Source: Nitrospirales bacterium (GTDB lineage Bacteria; Nitrospirota; Nitrospiria; Nitrospirales; UBA8639). Taken from it: 64,000 nucleotides of DNA. Positions 25,853-34,978 of this stretch are shown here, piece after piece. The notes under the pieces were generated by a model. It ran no database searches and was not told where the DNA came from. It saw nothing but the letters and a program-made list of their open reading frames with translations. The position numbers and the translations under genes are program-made. The DNA lies in contig JAJEJG010000013.1 in assembly GCA_022828225.1 (NCBI GenBank), positions 248,001-312,000 of the forward strand. Direction: 5' to 3'. Positions within the stretch are counted from its first letter, which is position 1; each line of letters begins with the position of its first letter.

Positions 25853-26698
25853 ATGGTACCGCTGCAAGAGGACATACAAAAGTGGGGGGCGGGGACCGTC
25901 GCCTTTTTCCAAAGTTTATTTGAAACGATGGGGGCCTACTTGCCGAATCTTCTCGGCGGTCTGCTGCTCCTTCTTATAGGTTGGCTCACGGCAAAGACGT
26001 TGAGAGGCGTCACCGTCAAGCTCGTCCGTGTTTCCGGAATTCAGACATTGGGCGAAAAGGTCCAATTTAATGAATTGTTGAAAAAGGTGGGGATCAGCAA
26101 AACCCTGGATGAGATTCTCGGAGGGCTCGTCTATTACTTGGTCTTGTTGATTTTTCTGGTTTCGGCCTCTGAGGTCTTGGGTGTCAAGGTTGTCCTGGAA
26201 ACGTTAAATGCCTTCATTGCCTACCTGCCGCATATTCTTGGGGCGTTTCTCATCCTCGTCATATCGCTGTACGTCGCCAAAATCGCCAAAGATGCCGTCA
26301 GAACGGCTTTGTCGAGCTTCAACGTCGCCTACACCAGAGCGCTGAGTTCGCTGCTTGAAATCGTCATCATCGGGTTCGGCATTGTCATGGCCCTGACGGA
26401 AATCGGGGTGGATATGACCGTGTTCACGACAAACGTCACCCTCATCATTGGCGGCGCAGTCTTCGCCATTGCGCTTTCGGTTGCACTGGGCAGCCGAACG
26501 ATCATTGCCAACACATTAGCACGATATTACGTCTGCCAGATTTATCACGTCGGGGATGAGGTCTATTTGGCCGGACACAAAGGAACCATCGTCAAGATGA
26601 CGCCCGTCTCCGTGGTCCTTAAAACGGACAATGATGATAATTTGCACGTTCCGAACGAACAGATAATCAAAGAAGGTTCTAATGCTCCAAAATCCTAA
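25853..26698 (+). CDS. Mechanosensitive-channel-type membrane protein (MscS-related)
   Basis: The 281-residue protein has about five hydrophobic helices (LPNLLGGLLLLLIGWLTAKT; ILGGLVYYLVLLIFLVSASE; YLPHILGAFLILVISLYVAK; ALSSLLEIVIIGFGIVMALT; LIIGGAVFAIALSVALGSRT). A C-terminal MscS-like beta domain follows (YHVGDEVYLAGHKGTIVKMT then VVLKTDNDDNLHVPN). The repeated short TM helix with a Gly-Trp end is typical of conserved-TM-helix MscS relatives. A good Shine-Dalgarno (AAGGAG) precedes the ATG. It is probably an inner-membrane channel responding to tension or osmotic shock. Confidence 0.8.
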   Translation: MVPLQEDIQKWGAGTVAFFQSLFETMGAYLPNLLGGLLLLLIGWLTAKTLRGVTVKLVRVSGIQTLGEKVQFNELLKKVGISKTLDEILGGLVYYLVLLIFLVSASEVLGVKVVLETLNAFIAYLPHILGAFLILVISLYVAKIAKDAVRTALSSFNVAYTRALSSLLEIVIIGFGIVMALTEIGVDMTVFTTNVTLIIGGAVFAIALSVALGSRTIIANTLARYYVCQIYHVGDEVYLAGHKGTIVKMTPVSVVLKTDNDDNLHVPNEQIIKEGSNAPKS

Positions 26699-27013
26699 CA
26701 TCTCCAAAACCCATCCTCGTGTTCTTTTCACTTCTCATGCCACTCCGTGAACGAGGCAAAATGGTGTGCCTGGCAGCAATTTATGAGAGTATAGTCGCTT
26801 CGCCGCAACGTTTTTGTGACGAAAACACCTTCTTCGGTGTCTAATAAGAAGTAGTGTTTCGTCTGATTTGTCCCGCCCCTTTTTCTACATTTTTTCAACC
26901 CTCCCCGTGACCAAAACCTCCCGTTCCTTGTCTAATTAATCGAGGGGAAAAGGCATTCGGGAGCATTCCGCAACACGCCTGCCAGCCTCCACACCACGAA
27001 AAGGGAGGAAACC
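26699..27013. other. Intergenic region with a 46-nt hairpin
   Basis: The 315-bp gap holds a long stem at 26818-26863: GACGAAAACAC and CTTCTT on the left pair with AAGAAG and GTGTTTCGTC on the right with small bulges. There is no T-run directly after it, so it is better described as a strong leader or attenuator hairpin than a plain terminator. Purine-rich GGGAGG precedes the next gene. No ORF of note. Confidence 0.55.
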
Positions 27014-28522
27014 ATGCAGATGCAGCTACAGCCACTCATTGATCAACTGACCCAGGTCATGGGATCTCAAATACCTAATATTGTTGGGGCCACGGCATTA
27101 TTGGTTCTCGGTTGGATCGTTGCCCAAGTGATCGCCAGCACGACCCGAACGCTCATACGTCAAAGTACCCTGGACCGCCGGGTCGCAGAAGCGCTTTATC
27201 CCGGTGATGCCACAAAGGCTGTTCAAATCCAAAAGTGGATTGGGCGGGGCGTGTTTTATCTCTTGATGGTTCTCGTCTTGATCGCCGTCCTCGAAACCCT
27301 CCAACTCAGTCAGGTGAACGAACCGCTGAATCGTCTGCTCACGGAAATCTTCGAATTTCTCCCCCGTTTAGCCAGCGGGCTGGTTTTGTTAGGCGTTGCT
27401 TGGGTGATTGCCACCGTCCTGAGGGCTGGCATCAGAAACGGTTTGAACGCGGCTCAATTCGACAAACGGTTTCAGGATCAAACCGAACTGGAGACGGACG
27501 AAAGCCGGCCACTGTCGCATGTCATTGGAGAAACCGTCTATTGGCTGATTTTGCTGCTGTTTCTTCCGGCGATACTCGGCGCGTTAGCCGTACAAGGGTT
27601 GCTCGAGCCGGTCAAGGACATGACGGATACTTTCCTTGGGTTTATTCCCAATCTATTCGCCGCGGGAGTCATTTTCCTGATCGGATATTTTGTCGCTCGA
27701 ATCGTCCAACGCATTGCCGAGAACATCCTCGCCGCCGCGGGCGTCGATCGTCTCAGCGAACGGGTGGGTCTAGCCAACTTGTTAGGCGCACAACCCATTT
27801 CGAAAATTCTGGGATTAATCGTCTATGTGTTGATTTTTATCCCCGTGTTAATCGGCGCACTCAATGCGCTTCAACTGGAAGCGATTACACGACCAGCGAG
27901 CAATATGCTCGATATCATGCTCGGCATCCTTCCGTACCTGTTTGGAGCCACGCTGATCGTGACGGTCGCCTTTGTCGTGGGCCGGGTCGTGGCCGGGCTT
28001 GTCTCCAGTGTGTTGGCGAGCTTGGGGTTCAACAACATTTTGGTACGAATAGGGATATCCGAACAGCCGGCAACGGGAGACAAGACACCATCGGAAGCCG
28101 TCGGCTCGCTGATCATTGCGGCTATCCTCTTATTTGCCAGTATCGAGGCGGCCGAATTGTTGGGGCTCGAACTGCTCGCCGGTTTGGTCGCTGATTTAAC
28201 CGTCTTTGGCGGTCACTTGTTGGTGGGATTAGTGGTTTTCGCCATCGGCTTATACCTGGCAAATCTGGCAGGCAAAGCCATTCAATCCAGCAGCATCACG
28301 CAAGCCTCTCTCGTAGCCAAAAGTGCACGAGCCGGAGTCATCATTCTCGCGGGTGCCATGGCCTTACGACAAATGGGATTGGCTGATGAAATTATCAACT
28401 TGGCTTTCGGCCTGACCTTGGGAGCGTTGGCCATCGCTTTTGCCTTGGCCTTCGGACTAGGTGGGCGGGAGATTGCCGGAGAGGAACTCAAGGAATGGAT
28501 ACGACAACTTAAGAACAAATAA
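27014..28522 (+). CDS. Multi-helix mechanosensitive-type protein with repeated conserved TM units
   Basis: The 502-residue protein consists of about five repeats of a hydrophobic unit starting LPxLxxxxxLLxxGWxxA (IPNIVGATALLVLGWIVAQV; LPRLASGLVLLGVAWVIATV; IPNLFAAGVIFLIGYFVARI; LPYLFGATLIVTVAFVVGRV; FGGHLLVGLVVFAIGLYLAN). Each is separated by amphipathic segments. It ends with LGGREIAGEELKEWI and lacks a clear MscS beta domain. Such CmpX-like proteins are linked to envelope and osmotic stress. Shine-Dalgarno GGGAGG is seven bases before ATG. It probably works with the smaller channel-like protein upstream. Confidence 0.78.
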   Translation: MQMQLQPLIDQLTQVMGSQIPNIVGATALLVLGWIVAQVIASTTRTLIRQSTLDRRVAEALYPGDATKAVQIQKWIGRGVFYLLMVLVLIAVLETLQLSQVNEPLNRLLTEIFEFLPRLASGLVLLGVAWVIATVLRAGIRNGLNAAQFDKRFQDQTELETDESRPLSHVIGETVYWLILLLFLPAILGALAVQGLLEPVKDMTDTFLGFIPNLFAAGVIFLIGYFVARIVQRIAENILAAAGVDRLSERVGLANLLGAQPISKILGLIVYVLIFIPVLIGALNALQLEAITRPASNMLDIMLGILPYLFGATLIVTVAFVVGRVVAGLVSSVLASLGFNNILVRIGISEQPATGDKTPSEAVGSLIIAAILLFASIEAAELLGLELLAGLVADLTVFGGHLLVGLVVFAIGLYLANLAGKAIQSSSITQASLVAKSARAGVIILAGAMALRQMGLADEIINLAFGLTLGALAIAFALAFGLGGREIAGEELKEWIRQLKNK

Positions 28523-28564
28523 TGATTATGACCCTGCAAACCATTCATCAAAGGAGGGCAAGTC

Positions 28565-29518
28565 ATGACTGACGAAAAGTCCGTTATTGTCAAAACAAAA
28601 GAAAGTGTCGTTGAGACCATCAAAGGTGCCGGTGATATCACGAATGCGCTTCTTGAGTTGGTCAGCGGAACGCTGGTCACGGCGCTGAGAGGGACAAAAG
28701 CCGTAGGAACTGAAGCAGGCAGCCTCGTCAAAGACACCATCATTGGATCGGTTCAAGGCGTCTCCCAAGTGGGGGCAGAGGTTGGTTCCGCAGCGAAAGG
28801 CATCATCGTCGGTGCCGTCAAAGGAACCAAGGAAGTCACGACCGACACCCTTGACACCATTGGTACAAGCACCTCCGCGTTAATCAAGACGACCTCGGAC
28901 GTTGGCGGAGACCTGGCTCAAACGGCAAAAGGCGCCGTTGAAGGAGCCATCGTCGCGGCCAAGGACGTGGGTACGGGAATCGCCGACGCCGCGGCTCACG
29001 CGACAACCGCTGCCCTGAGAGGGGTCAAGGAAGTTGGCGGCGAACTGGCCGTCACCGCAAAAGAGACCGTGGTCGGCGCCGCACAGGCGGCACAAGAAGT
29101 CGGTGAGAAGGCGCTGGACACGATTGGTCGTACGGCAGAAGCCGTGATCAAAACGACCGGTGAAGTGGGCGGTGACGTCGCGTCAACCGCCAAAGCCGCT
29201 GTCGTTGGCGCACTCCAAGGAACCAAAGAGGTTGGCGAGAAAGCCCTGGATACGGTGAGTGGGACAACCAACTCGATCATCAAGGCGACTGCTCAGATTG
29301 GAGGCGACCTCGCCAATACGGCGAAACATGCCGTCGAGGGAGCCATTGACGGTGCAAAAGCGATCGGGGTGGATACCGCGGAAGCGGCCTCTGCGGCAGC
29401 CACGAGTGCCATCAAGGCTGCAGGCGCAATCAGCGAAAGCGCTGGAACTCAGGTTCGCAACGCCGTCACGGGAACGATTGGAGGGGTCAAGGTTGTTTTG
29501 AAAGAGCCGTTCAAATAA
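28565..29518 (+). CDS. Ala/Gly/Lys-rich helical repeat protein (LEA/apolipoprotein-like, 44-residue units)
   Basis: The 317-residue protein is almost entirely built from a 44-residue unit repeated at least four times in register, each beginning TAK and ending VGG(D/E)(L/V)A. The unit has a pattern close to AK-xxVxGAxxxxxEVGEKALDTI-xxxxxxxIK, and 44 equals four 11-residue turns. Eleven-residue repeats form long amphipathic helices in LEA proteins, apolipoproteins and synucleins. There is no signal peptide, Cys or Trp. A membrane-surface stabiliser expressed with the neighbouring channels is the best guess. The Shine-Dalgarno AAAGGAGG precedes ATG. I know no named family for it. Confidence 0.75.
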   Translation: MTDEKSVIVKTKESVVETIKGAGDITNALLELVSGTLVTALRGTKAVGTEAGSLVKDTIIGSVQGVSQVGAEVGSAAKGIIVGAVKGTKEVTTDTLDTIGTSTSALIKTTSDVGGDLAQTAKGAVEGAIVAAKDVGTGIADAAAHATTAALRGVKEVGGELAVTAKETVVGAAQAAQEVGEKALDTIGRTAEAVIKTTGEVGGDVASTAKAAVVGALQGTKEVGEKALDTVSGTTNSIIKATAQIGGDLANTAKHAVEGAIDGAKAIGVDTAEAASAAATSAIKAAGAISESAGTQVRNAVTGTIGGVKVVLKEPFK

Positions 29519-29652
29519 AATAATATGAACCGTCTCCGTGCTGGCGTCCTTTATTGAAATCCAGAGAACAATTCTGTCCTCTTGTGTCCTCAACCAAGAG
29601 GACGGAATTGTTGGATTCCTCAGAACTTTGGCTTAAGCATCTCAACCCCAAC

Positions 29653-30207
29653 ATGCTCGAGGGAAATCCTCACAGCCGGTTTTTCAAATTCTTCATTAAG
29701 ATTTTTCTCCTTCAGGGCCTCTGTCTCATTAATACGGTATTTTGCCTCTCCGCTGTGGCATCGAATGAAAAACAAGTGATCGGGTGGGTGGAGAAGGTTC
29801 AACTGCTCCCCGGGGCAATTACCGTCCATGCCAAAATTGATACCGGAGCGGACAACTCTTCTCTGAACGTGAACGAGATAACGGAATACATCCGTCAGGG
29901 CGAATCGTGGGTGCGATTTTCGTTTGCTCCGAAATTTGGAGAGGCCGTCACAATGAAAAGAAAAGTGTATCGATATGCCAGAGTCAAACAGAAAGCTGCG
30001 GAATCACAGGAACGCCCAGTCATCCTATTGGGGGTGTGTCTCGGAGGCCTGTATCAACCTGACATGGAAATCAATCTCACAGACCGCACAAACTTCAAAT
30101 ACAACATGCTCATTGGTCGAAGTGTGCTCGCCGGACGTTTCATCATTGACCCTTCTTTAACCTACGCAACGACCCTTTCCTGTCCCCAGACTTCAACTCA
30201 TGAGTAA
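29653..30207 (+). CDS. Exported retropepsin-like protease (ATP-dependent zinc protease family label)
   Basis: The 184-residue product has a signal-like segment (FFKFFIKIFLLQGLCLINTV) and then the retroviral-protease-type active site AKIDTGADNSSLN, with the conserved Asp-Thr-Gly. A second conserved region is YNMLIGRSVLAGRFIIDP. Databases often call this family an ATP-dependent zinc protease, but the motif is that of an aspartic protease. It is the first of a known three-gene set with the 7TM and ATP-grasp genes downstream. The ATG at 29653 is preferred; TTG at 29554 would give a long non-hydrophobic lead. The stop overlaps the next start by eight bases. Confidence 0.75.
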   Translation: MLEGNPHSRFFKFFIKIFLLQGLCLINTVFCLSAVASNEKQVIGWVEKVQLLPGAITVHAKIDTGADNSSLNVNEITEYIRQGESWVRFSFAPKFGEAVTMKRKVYRYARVKQKAAESQERPVILLGVCLGGLYQPDMEINLTDRTNFKYNMLIGRSVLAGRFIIDPSLTYATTLSCPQTSTHE

Positions 30208-31729
30208 ACGACATCTCTACGTTCTTGTCACGATGTTATGTGCCTTGAGTCTGGGCGCCTTTGCGTATAAGACCCTCATTCTCAAGTTTCCTCTTATCGC
30301 TGAGACTCAAGCCAGTCTCTGGGATATTGAAGTCCACATCAGTTTTCACGCCAAAAACAAACCCGTGAAAGTTTCTCTGTTTTTGCCAAAGAACACCCGA
30401 CGCTATGCGATCGTGGATGAAAACTTTATCTCACACGGCTTTGGACTCTCGACTCTGAAGGACAATCAGAATCGGCAGGCCATCTGGTCCAAACGACGAG
30501 CAAAGGGCAAACAGAGCCTCTATTATCGCGGAACCGTTCACCGCATCGAAGTGACGGAACCTCCAGCCGATAAATCAGCGCCTCAATCCGAGACCTCGAC
30601 GTTGACCGGCGCAAAACTGGAAGCCGCCAAAGCCGTATTAAACGAAATCGTAGATCGGTCCGCAGATACAAGCTCCCTTGTCTCCGAACTCACCGGTCGT
30701 TTGAGACGACCCGATAGGGATCAGAATCTGCTTTTGCTCCTTGGGAAAAAATCAACGGCGGAAAAGACGTTACACGTTGCCGCTGAAATTTTGGCTCTTG
30801 CCAGGATTCCCGCTCGGATCGTCCATGGGGTTCGCCTCCAAAGCCATTCGGGCCAACCACAATTCGTCCATTGGCTTCAGGTTTTTGATGGGGGGCTTTG
30901 GAAATCTTACGATCCTGAAACCGGCAACCCAAAGCTTCCGGATGATTATTTCACGTGGTGGCGAGGGGCCGAACCCGTAACGGAACTGACTGGAGGAAGC
31001 GGACTCGACATGACGGTCTCCATTGCCCCGAATCAGGAGGAGGCCATTGAAGCCGCCATGCTGCAAAGCCAATTTGCGGCACCAAAATTTTTAGAGTTTT
31101 CCTTGTTTGCGCTTCCTCTGGATAAACAAGCGGTGTATCGCGTGCTTCTCATGGTTCCCCTTGGGGCGTTCCTCTTGCTCATCTTACGAAACGTGATTGG
31201 CATCAAAACCTTTGGGACCTTCATGCCCATCTTGATTGCCTTGGCGTTTCGCGAGACCCAATTGTTGTGGGGCATTATTCTATTTTCTTTAGTCGTGGCC
31301 TTGGGACTCAGCATGCGTTTTTATTTGGAACACCTCAAGCTTCTTCTCGTGCCTCGACTGGCAGCGATTTTGATCATTGTTGTGCTCTTAATGGCTATTC
31401 TGAGCATCATCAGTCACAAGCTCGGCCTCGAGCGTGGGCTGTCAGTTGCTCTGTTTCCCATGGTGATTCTCACCATGACCATTGAACGCATGTGCATCGT
31501 GTGGGAAGAACGAGGCGCCCAAGAATCGATCCAGCAGGGCCTGGGAAGTTTGACCGTGGCCGTGCTCACCTACGTGGCCATGACGCTGCCCCACGTCGAA
31601 CATCTGCTTTTCGTGTTTCCGGAACTTCTGCTCCTCTTACTTGCGGGCACGCTCCTCCTTGGCCGCTACTCCGGATTCAGACTCCTGGAATTGAGACGAT
31701 TTAAAGCATTGGCCCAAGATTCCGGATAA
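30200..31729 (+). CDS. Inactive-transglutaminase-like protein fused to seven TM helices
   Basis: The 509-residue protein has an N-terminal membrane anchor (LVTMLCALSLGAFAYKTLIL) and a periplasmic transglutaminase-like domain of about 250 residues. A C-terminal set of about seven helices follows (VLLMVPLGAFLLLILRNVIG; GTFMPILIALAFRE; LSLVVALGLSMRF-type stretches). It matches the UUP1/7TM_transglut families known to occur with an ATP-grasp ligase and a retropepsin-like protein. Their joint role is thought to be peptide or glutamate modification at the envelope, but is not settled. Confidence 0.85.
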   Translation: MSKRHLYVLVTMLCALSLGAFAYKTLILKFPLIAETQASLWDIEVHISFHAKNKPVKVSLFLPKNTRRYAIVDENFISHGFGLSTLKDNQNRQAIWSKRRAKGKQSLYYRGTVHRIEVTEPPADKSAPQSETSTLTGAKLEAAKAVLNEIVDRSADTSSLVSELTGRLRRPDRDQNLLLLLGKKSTAEKTLHVAAEILALARIPARIVHGVRLQSHSGQPQFVHWLQVFDGGLWKSYDPETGNPKLPDDYFTWWRGAEPVTELTGGSGLDMTVSIAPNQEEAIEAAMLQSQFAAPKFLEFSLFALPLDKQAVYRVLLMVPLGAFLLLILRNVIGIKTFGTFMPILIALAFRETQLLWGIILFSLVVALGLSMRFYLEHLKLLLVPRLAAILIIVVLLMAILSIISHKLGLERGLSVALFPMVILTMTIERMCIVWEERGAQESIQQGLGSLTVAVLTYVAMTLPHVEHLLFVFPELLLLLLAGTLLLGRYSGFRLLELRRFKALAQDSG

Positions 31730-31736
31730 CCTCACC

Positions 31737-32687
31737 ATGTTTGCGTTAGCCAATACACTCAAGGAACGCGGAGTCCTCGGCCTGAATCAACGTAACGCCG
31801 AGTATACGCTCTGGCATAACCCGCGCCACCTGTATCCGCTGGTTGATGATAAACTCACAACCAAGCGATTGGCCGAGCACGCCGGGCTTGCCGTTCCCCA
31901 ATTGTACGGCACGATTGAAATCCAACGGCAGGTGCGCACCCTTCCTGAACTCCTACAGCCTTATGAGGATTTCGTGATCAAGCCTGCACAGGGAAGCGGA
32001 GGGGATGGCATCGTGGTCATTACGGGAAGACGGAAAGCCCGATACCGCAAAGTAAGCGGTCAGTTGATCAGCCAAGAGGCACTCGACCATCACGTGGCCA
32101 ACATACTCAGCGGACTCTACAGTTTGGGCGGCCATCCGGACAAAGCCCTCATTGAATACCGTGTGAAATTCGATCCTATCTTTGAATCCATTAGCTTTCA
32201 GGGCGTCCCTGATGTCCGCATCATCGTGTTTCTCGGCGTACCGGTTATGGCCATGGTGCGTTTACCCACAAAGATGTCCGATGGCAAAGCCAATCTGCAT
32301 CAAGGGGCCATTGGGGTGGGAATCGACCTTGCGACGGGGAAAACGCTCAGTGGCGTGTGGAACAACGAAATTGTTATCGAGCATCCGGACACGGAACATC
32401 CGGTCCAGGGAGTCCAGATTCCTTGGTGGGACCTGTTACTGAACATCGCGGCGCGCAGTTATGAACTGACGGGATTAGGCTATCAAGGGGTGGATATGGT
32501 CCTGGATCGAGACCAAGGTCCACTCATTTTGGAACTCAACGCACGACCCGGCCTTAATATCCAAATTGCCAATCAGGCGGGTCTATACCCTCGCTTAAAG
32601 CTGGTCGAACAGTGCCATTCTGAATTGTCCGGCTTAGAAGCGCGGCTGGCTTTTGCCAAAGAACGTTTTCACTGCCCCCCAACGTAA
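31737..32687 (+). CDS. Alpha-L-glutamate ligase-like ATP-grasp protein
   Basis: The 316-residue protein resembles RimK-type ATP-grasp ligases that join amino acids to a protein or peptide at ATP cost. The ATP-binding loop is FVIKPAQGSGGDGIVVI, and metal ligands sit in LILELNARPGLNIQIAN. The opening NQRNAEYTLWHNPRHLYPLVDDK is characteristic of the subfamily that pairs with the 7TM transglutaminase-like protein. The gene starts seven bp after that gene. Its substrate is unknown; an anionic osmotic or surface modification is one possibility. Confidence 0.88.
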   Translation: MFALANTLKERGVLGLNQRNAEYTLWHNPRHLYPLVDDKLTTKRLAEHAGLAVPQLYGTIEIQRQVRTLPELLQPYEDFVIKPAQGSGGDGIVVITGRRKARYRKVSGQLISQEALDHHVANILSGLYSLGGHPDKALIEYRVKFDPIFESISFQGVPDVRIIVFLGVPVMAMVRLPTKMSDGKANLHQGAIGVGIDLATGKTLSGVWNNEIVIEHPDTEHPVQGVQIPWWDLLLNIAARSYELTGLGYQGVDMVLDRDQGPLILELNARPGLNIQIANQAGLYPRLKLVEQCHSELSGLEARLAFAKERFHCPPT

Positions 32688-32807
32688 GTTGTTTTCAGAA
32701 CCTCGTTTCTCCCTGTTTCTCATTTGAGCGATCTCGATTGCCCTCTCCAAAACGAATGCCGAATCAGCCCATCCTTGAGTGAGAAACCCGGTTGGAATCC
32801 CATTTTT

Positions 32808-34103
32808 CTATCCTAACCAACTCGAGAAGAGCGTCGCCAATCCAAGAAAGCTGAAAAACCCAAAGACGTCGGTCACGGTCGTCAAAATAATTGACGATGA
32901 TTGAGCGGGATCTTGGTTGAGGGACCGAAGAATCATGGGAATGACGGCTCCTGAGAACCCGGCAATCGACATGGAAAGAATCATTGAAATCCCAATGACC
33001 ATGGTCAATCCAACGGATCGACTCCAAAGATACACGCCAAGACACGTGGTCGCCGCCACGGCGACACCATTCAGAAACGCAACTGCGACCTCTTTCCGAC
33101 TGACGGTAAACCATTGGGAGAGTCGGATATCTCGTAAGGCTAATCCTCGCATGACCACGGCCAGGGACTGAGCACCCGTATTGCCGGATTGTCCCGCAAC
33201 CACCGGCAACAACACCGCCAACGCGGTGAATTGAGCTATCGTGCTTTCAAATAACCCCACAACAAATGCAGCTAGAAACGCCGTCAGTAAATTGATCTGA
33301 AGCCACGGCAAGCGTTTCCTGACCGCAAAGAAGGGTGGAGACAACACCCGTTCATCCGCACTCACACCGACCATGGTTTGCATGTCGGCGCTGGCTTCCT
33401 CCTGACTCGCCTGGATAATCGCCCGGTTTCGAATGATACCCAGCAACCGGCCATCCAGATCCGTGACGGGAATGGTAAAGAGTTTTCTCTCATTGAAGAA
33501 GTCTACGATTTGCTCACGGTCTTCCATCGGATGAATGGTCAACACGTTGCGTTCCATGATGGCCTGAAGCCGCTCGTCCGGAGACGCAATCAGCAAATCG
33601 CGAAGCGGCACTCTGCCGACCAACCGTTGATCCCGTTCGATGACGTACACTTCATGCATATCCCGTGATCCCCCGGCACGAATCTGGCCGATAGCCTGTT
33701 CCACAAGGAGGTCCTGCGGAAGCGCCAGAACCCGAGGATCCATGAGACTGCCGGCCGAATCCGTCGGATACTCAAAAAACGACGCCAATTCCTTAGCAAC
33801 GGTTGCCGGAATCTTGTCTAAAAGTTCCGCACGCTGTTCCGGAGCCAGTCGAACAAGCAAATTCGCCAAAATCGTAGGGGAAAATTCAGGAGCGGCGCGA
33901 GACAGTCCCTCATCATCCAGTCCGGGCAACATTTCAGCTGCCAGCGTGGGATTCATGTTAGACAGCAGATTGGCAATATTCCGGGGCTGGGTGTGAGCGA
34001 TCACTCCCAGGCTTTCCGTAAACGGCATCGATTCGAGCAGTCGCGCCGCCGCTTCAGGATGCGTGAGGATAAACGTTTCGTACAGGGGGGTGGCCGGTTT
34101 CAT
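32808..34103 (-). CDS. mgtE: Magnesium transporter MgtE
   Basis: The 431-residue protein has the MgtE order: N-terminal superhelical domain (residues 1-120), two CBS domains (120-250, with SLMDPRVLALP and RNVLTIHPMEDR) and five C-terminal helices. Pore motifs include GQSGNTGAQSLAVVMRGL and the conserved acidic residue in ILTTVTDVFGF. MgtE imports Mg2+ and closes when cytosolic Mg2+ fills the CBS/N domains. The ATG directly abuts the stop of the upstream soluble MgtE-like gene, so both are coupled. Confidence 0.92.
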   Translation of the reverse strand: MKPATPLYETFILTHPEAAARLLESMPFTESLGVIAHTQPRNIANLLSNMNPTLAAEMLPGLDDEGLSRAAPEFSPTILANLLVRLAPEQRAELLDKIPATVAKELASFFEYPTDSAGSLMDPRVLALPQDLLVEQAIGQIRAGGSRDMHEVYVIERDQRLVGRVPLRDLLIASPDERLQAIMERNVLTIHPMEDREQIVDFFNERKLFTIPVTDLDGRLLGIIRNRAIIQASQEEASADMQTMVGVSADERVLSPPFFAVRKRLPWLQINLLTAFLAAFVVGLFESTIAQFTALAVLLPVVAGQSGNTGAQSLAVVMRGLALRDIRLSQWFTVSRKEVAVAFLNGVAVAATTCLGVYLWSRSVGLTMVIGISMILSMSIAGFSGAVIPMILRSLNQDPAQSSSIILTTVTDVFGFFSFLGLATLFSSWLG

Positions 34104-34973
34104 TCATGCGCCGGGAGGCTTGCCCCCTTCGCCATGAGTACGAGACGGCGAACCTGGTTGAACTGTTTGAGATAATTCCGTCAACACCCACATGCACACA
34201 AGGGAATAGGCTTGCCACAGGTCGAGCAGCACCGCAGGCAAGAAACTTGGCGGTGTTCGGTGCGCGCGCTCTTCGATCACCTGTTGCAGGATTCGATAGC
34301 GTAAGGCCCCCAGAAAAATCCCGTCGTGGTCAACCACGGGGAGTGTGGGAAATTGAGACCAATGGGGATGGGTCACGAACTCCTCTTTCGTCAGACCGGC
34401 CGAAATGGACACGACTTGCTTATTCATCACTGATGCGATCCCTGCATCCGGATCAGCCATCAACAACTGCTTCAGGGTTACCACCCCCTCAAGTTTCGCG
34501 TCACGGTCTACGACGTACACGTAATACAGCACTTGTCGCACATTGCGTTTCAGCATCTCGATTCCTTGTTCGACGGTCACATCGGGGGGCAAGGTGACCA
34601 CGTAGGGATCCGCCAGACTTCCGGCTGTTTGTTTGGATTCGCGTAAAATCCGGCGAAATCTCGGTCCATAGAGAGGATCCAATGCGTCGACCACCCGCAT
34701 TTGAAACTCGGGAGAAAATTGCCGGAATACGACAAAGGCGGTCGAGGTCCGCAGTTCACTCATCACGCCGGCTGCTTGCTCAAGCGAACCGTGTTGCAAT
34801 ATGGACGCGGCCACGCTTGGCTGACAACAATCCAGCAGATTCGCCGTGTCCGGCGCGGGAAGGGACGCGATCATCCCTGCGGCAACCGATGACTCGAATT
34901 GCTCCAATTGTCGAGCAGCCTCGACCGGATACAGTTGCACGAACCTCAGAGTGAGATAATCTTCCGCGAGCAT
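34104..34973 (-). CDS. Soluble MgtE-N/CBS protein with a C-terminal hydrophobic tail
   Basis: The 289-residue protein is a paralogue of the cytoplasmic half of MgtE. It has the helical N domain (LPAPDTANLLDCCQPSVAA) and a CBS pair (GSLADPYVVTLPPDVTVEQG; MNKQVVSISAGLTKEEF). There is no transport domain; only one weak hydrophobic segment (VLLDLWQAYSLVCMWVLTEL) is seen near the end. It lies immediately before mgtE, which suggests a regulatory partner, such as a mixed dimer that changes the Mg2+ threshold. Alternatively it may be the split half of an older second MgtE. Confidence 0.78.
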   Translation of the reverse strand: MLAEDYLTLRFVQLYPVEAARQLEQFESSVAAGMIASLPAPDTANLLDCCQPSVAASILQHGSLEQAAGVMSELRTSTAFVVFRQFSPEFQMRVVDALDPLYGPRFRRILRESKQTAGSLADPYVVTLPPDVTVEQGIEMLKRNVRQVLYYVYVVDRDAKLEGVVTLKQLLMADPDAGIASVMNKQVVSISAGLTKEEFVTHPHWSQFPTLPVVDHDGIFLGALRYRILQQVIEERAHRTPPSFLPAVLLDLWQAYSLVCMWVLTELSQTVQPGSPSRTHGEGGKPPGA

Positions 34974-34978
34974 ACCGT

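Noticed and set aside
34106-34597. 163-codon plus-strand frame opposite the CBS protein
   Set aside because: It is Arg/Ser/Pro-rich antisense sequence with no motif; the minus-strand protein has the MgtE-N and CBS features.
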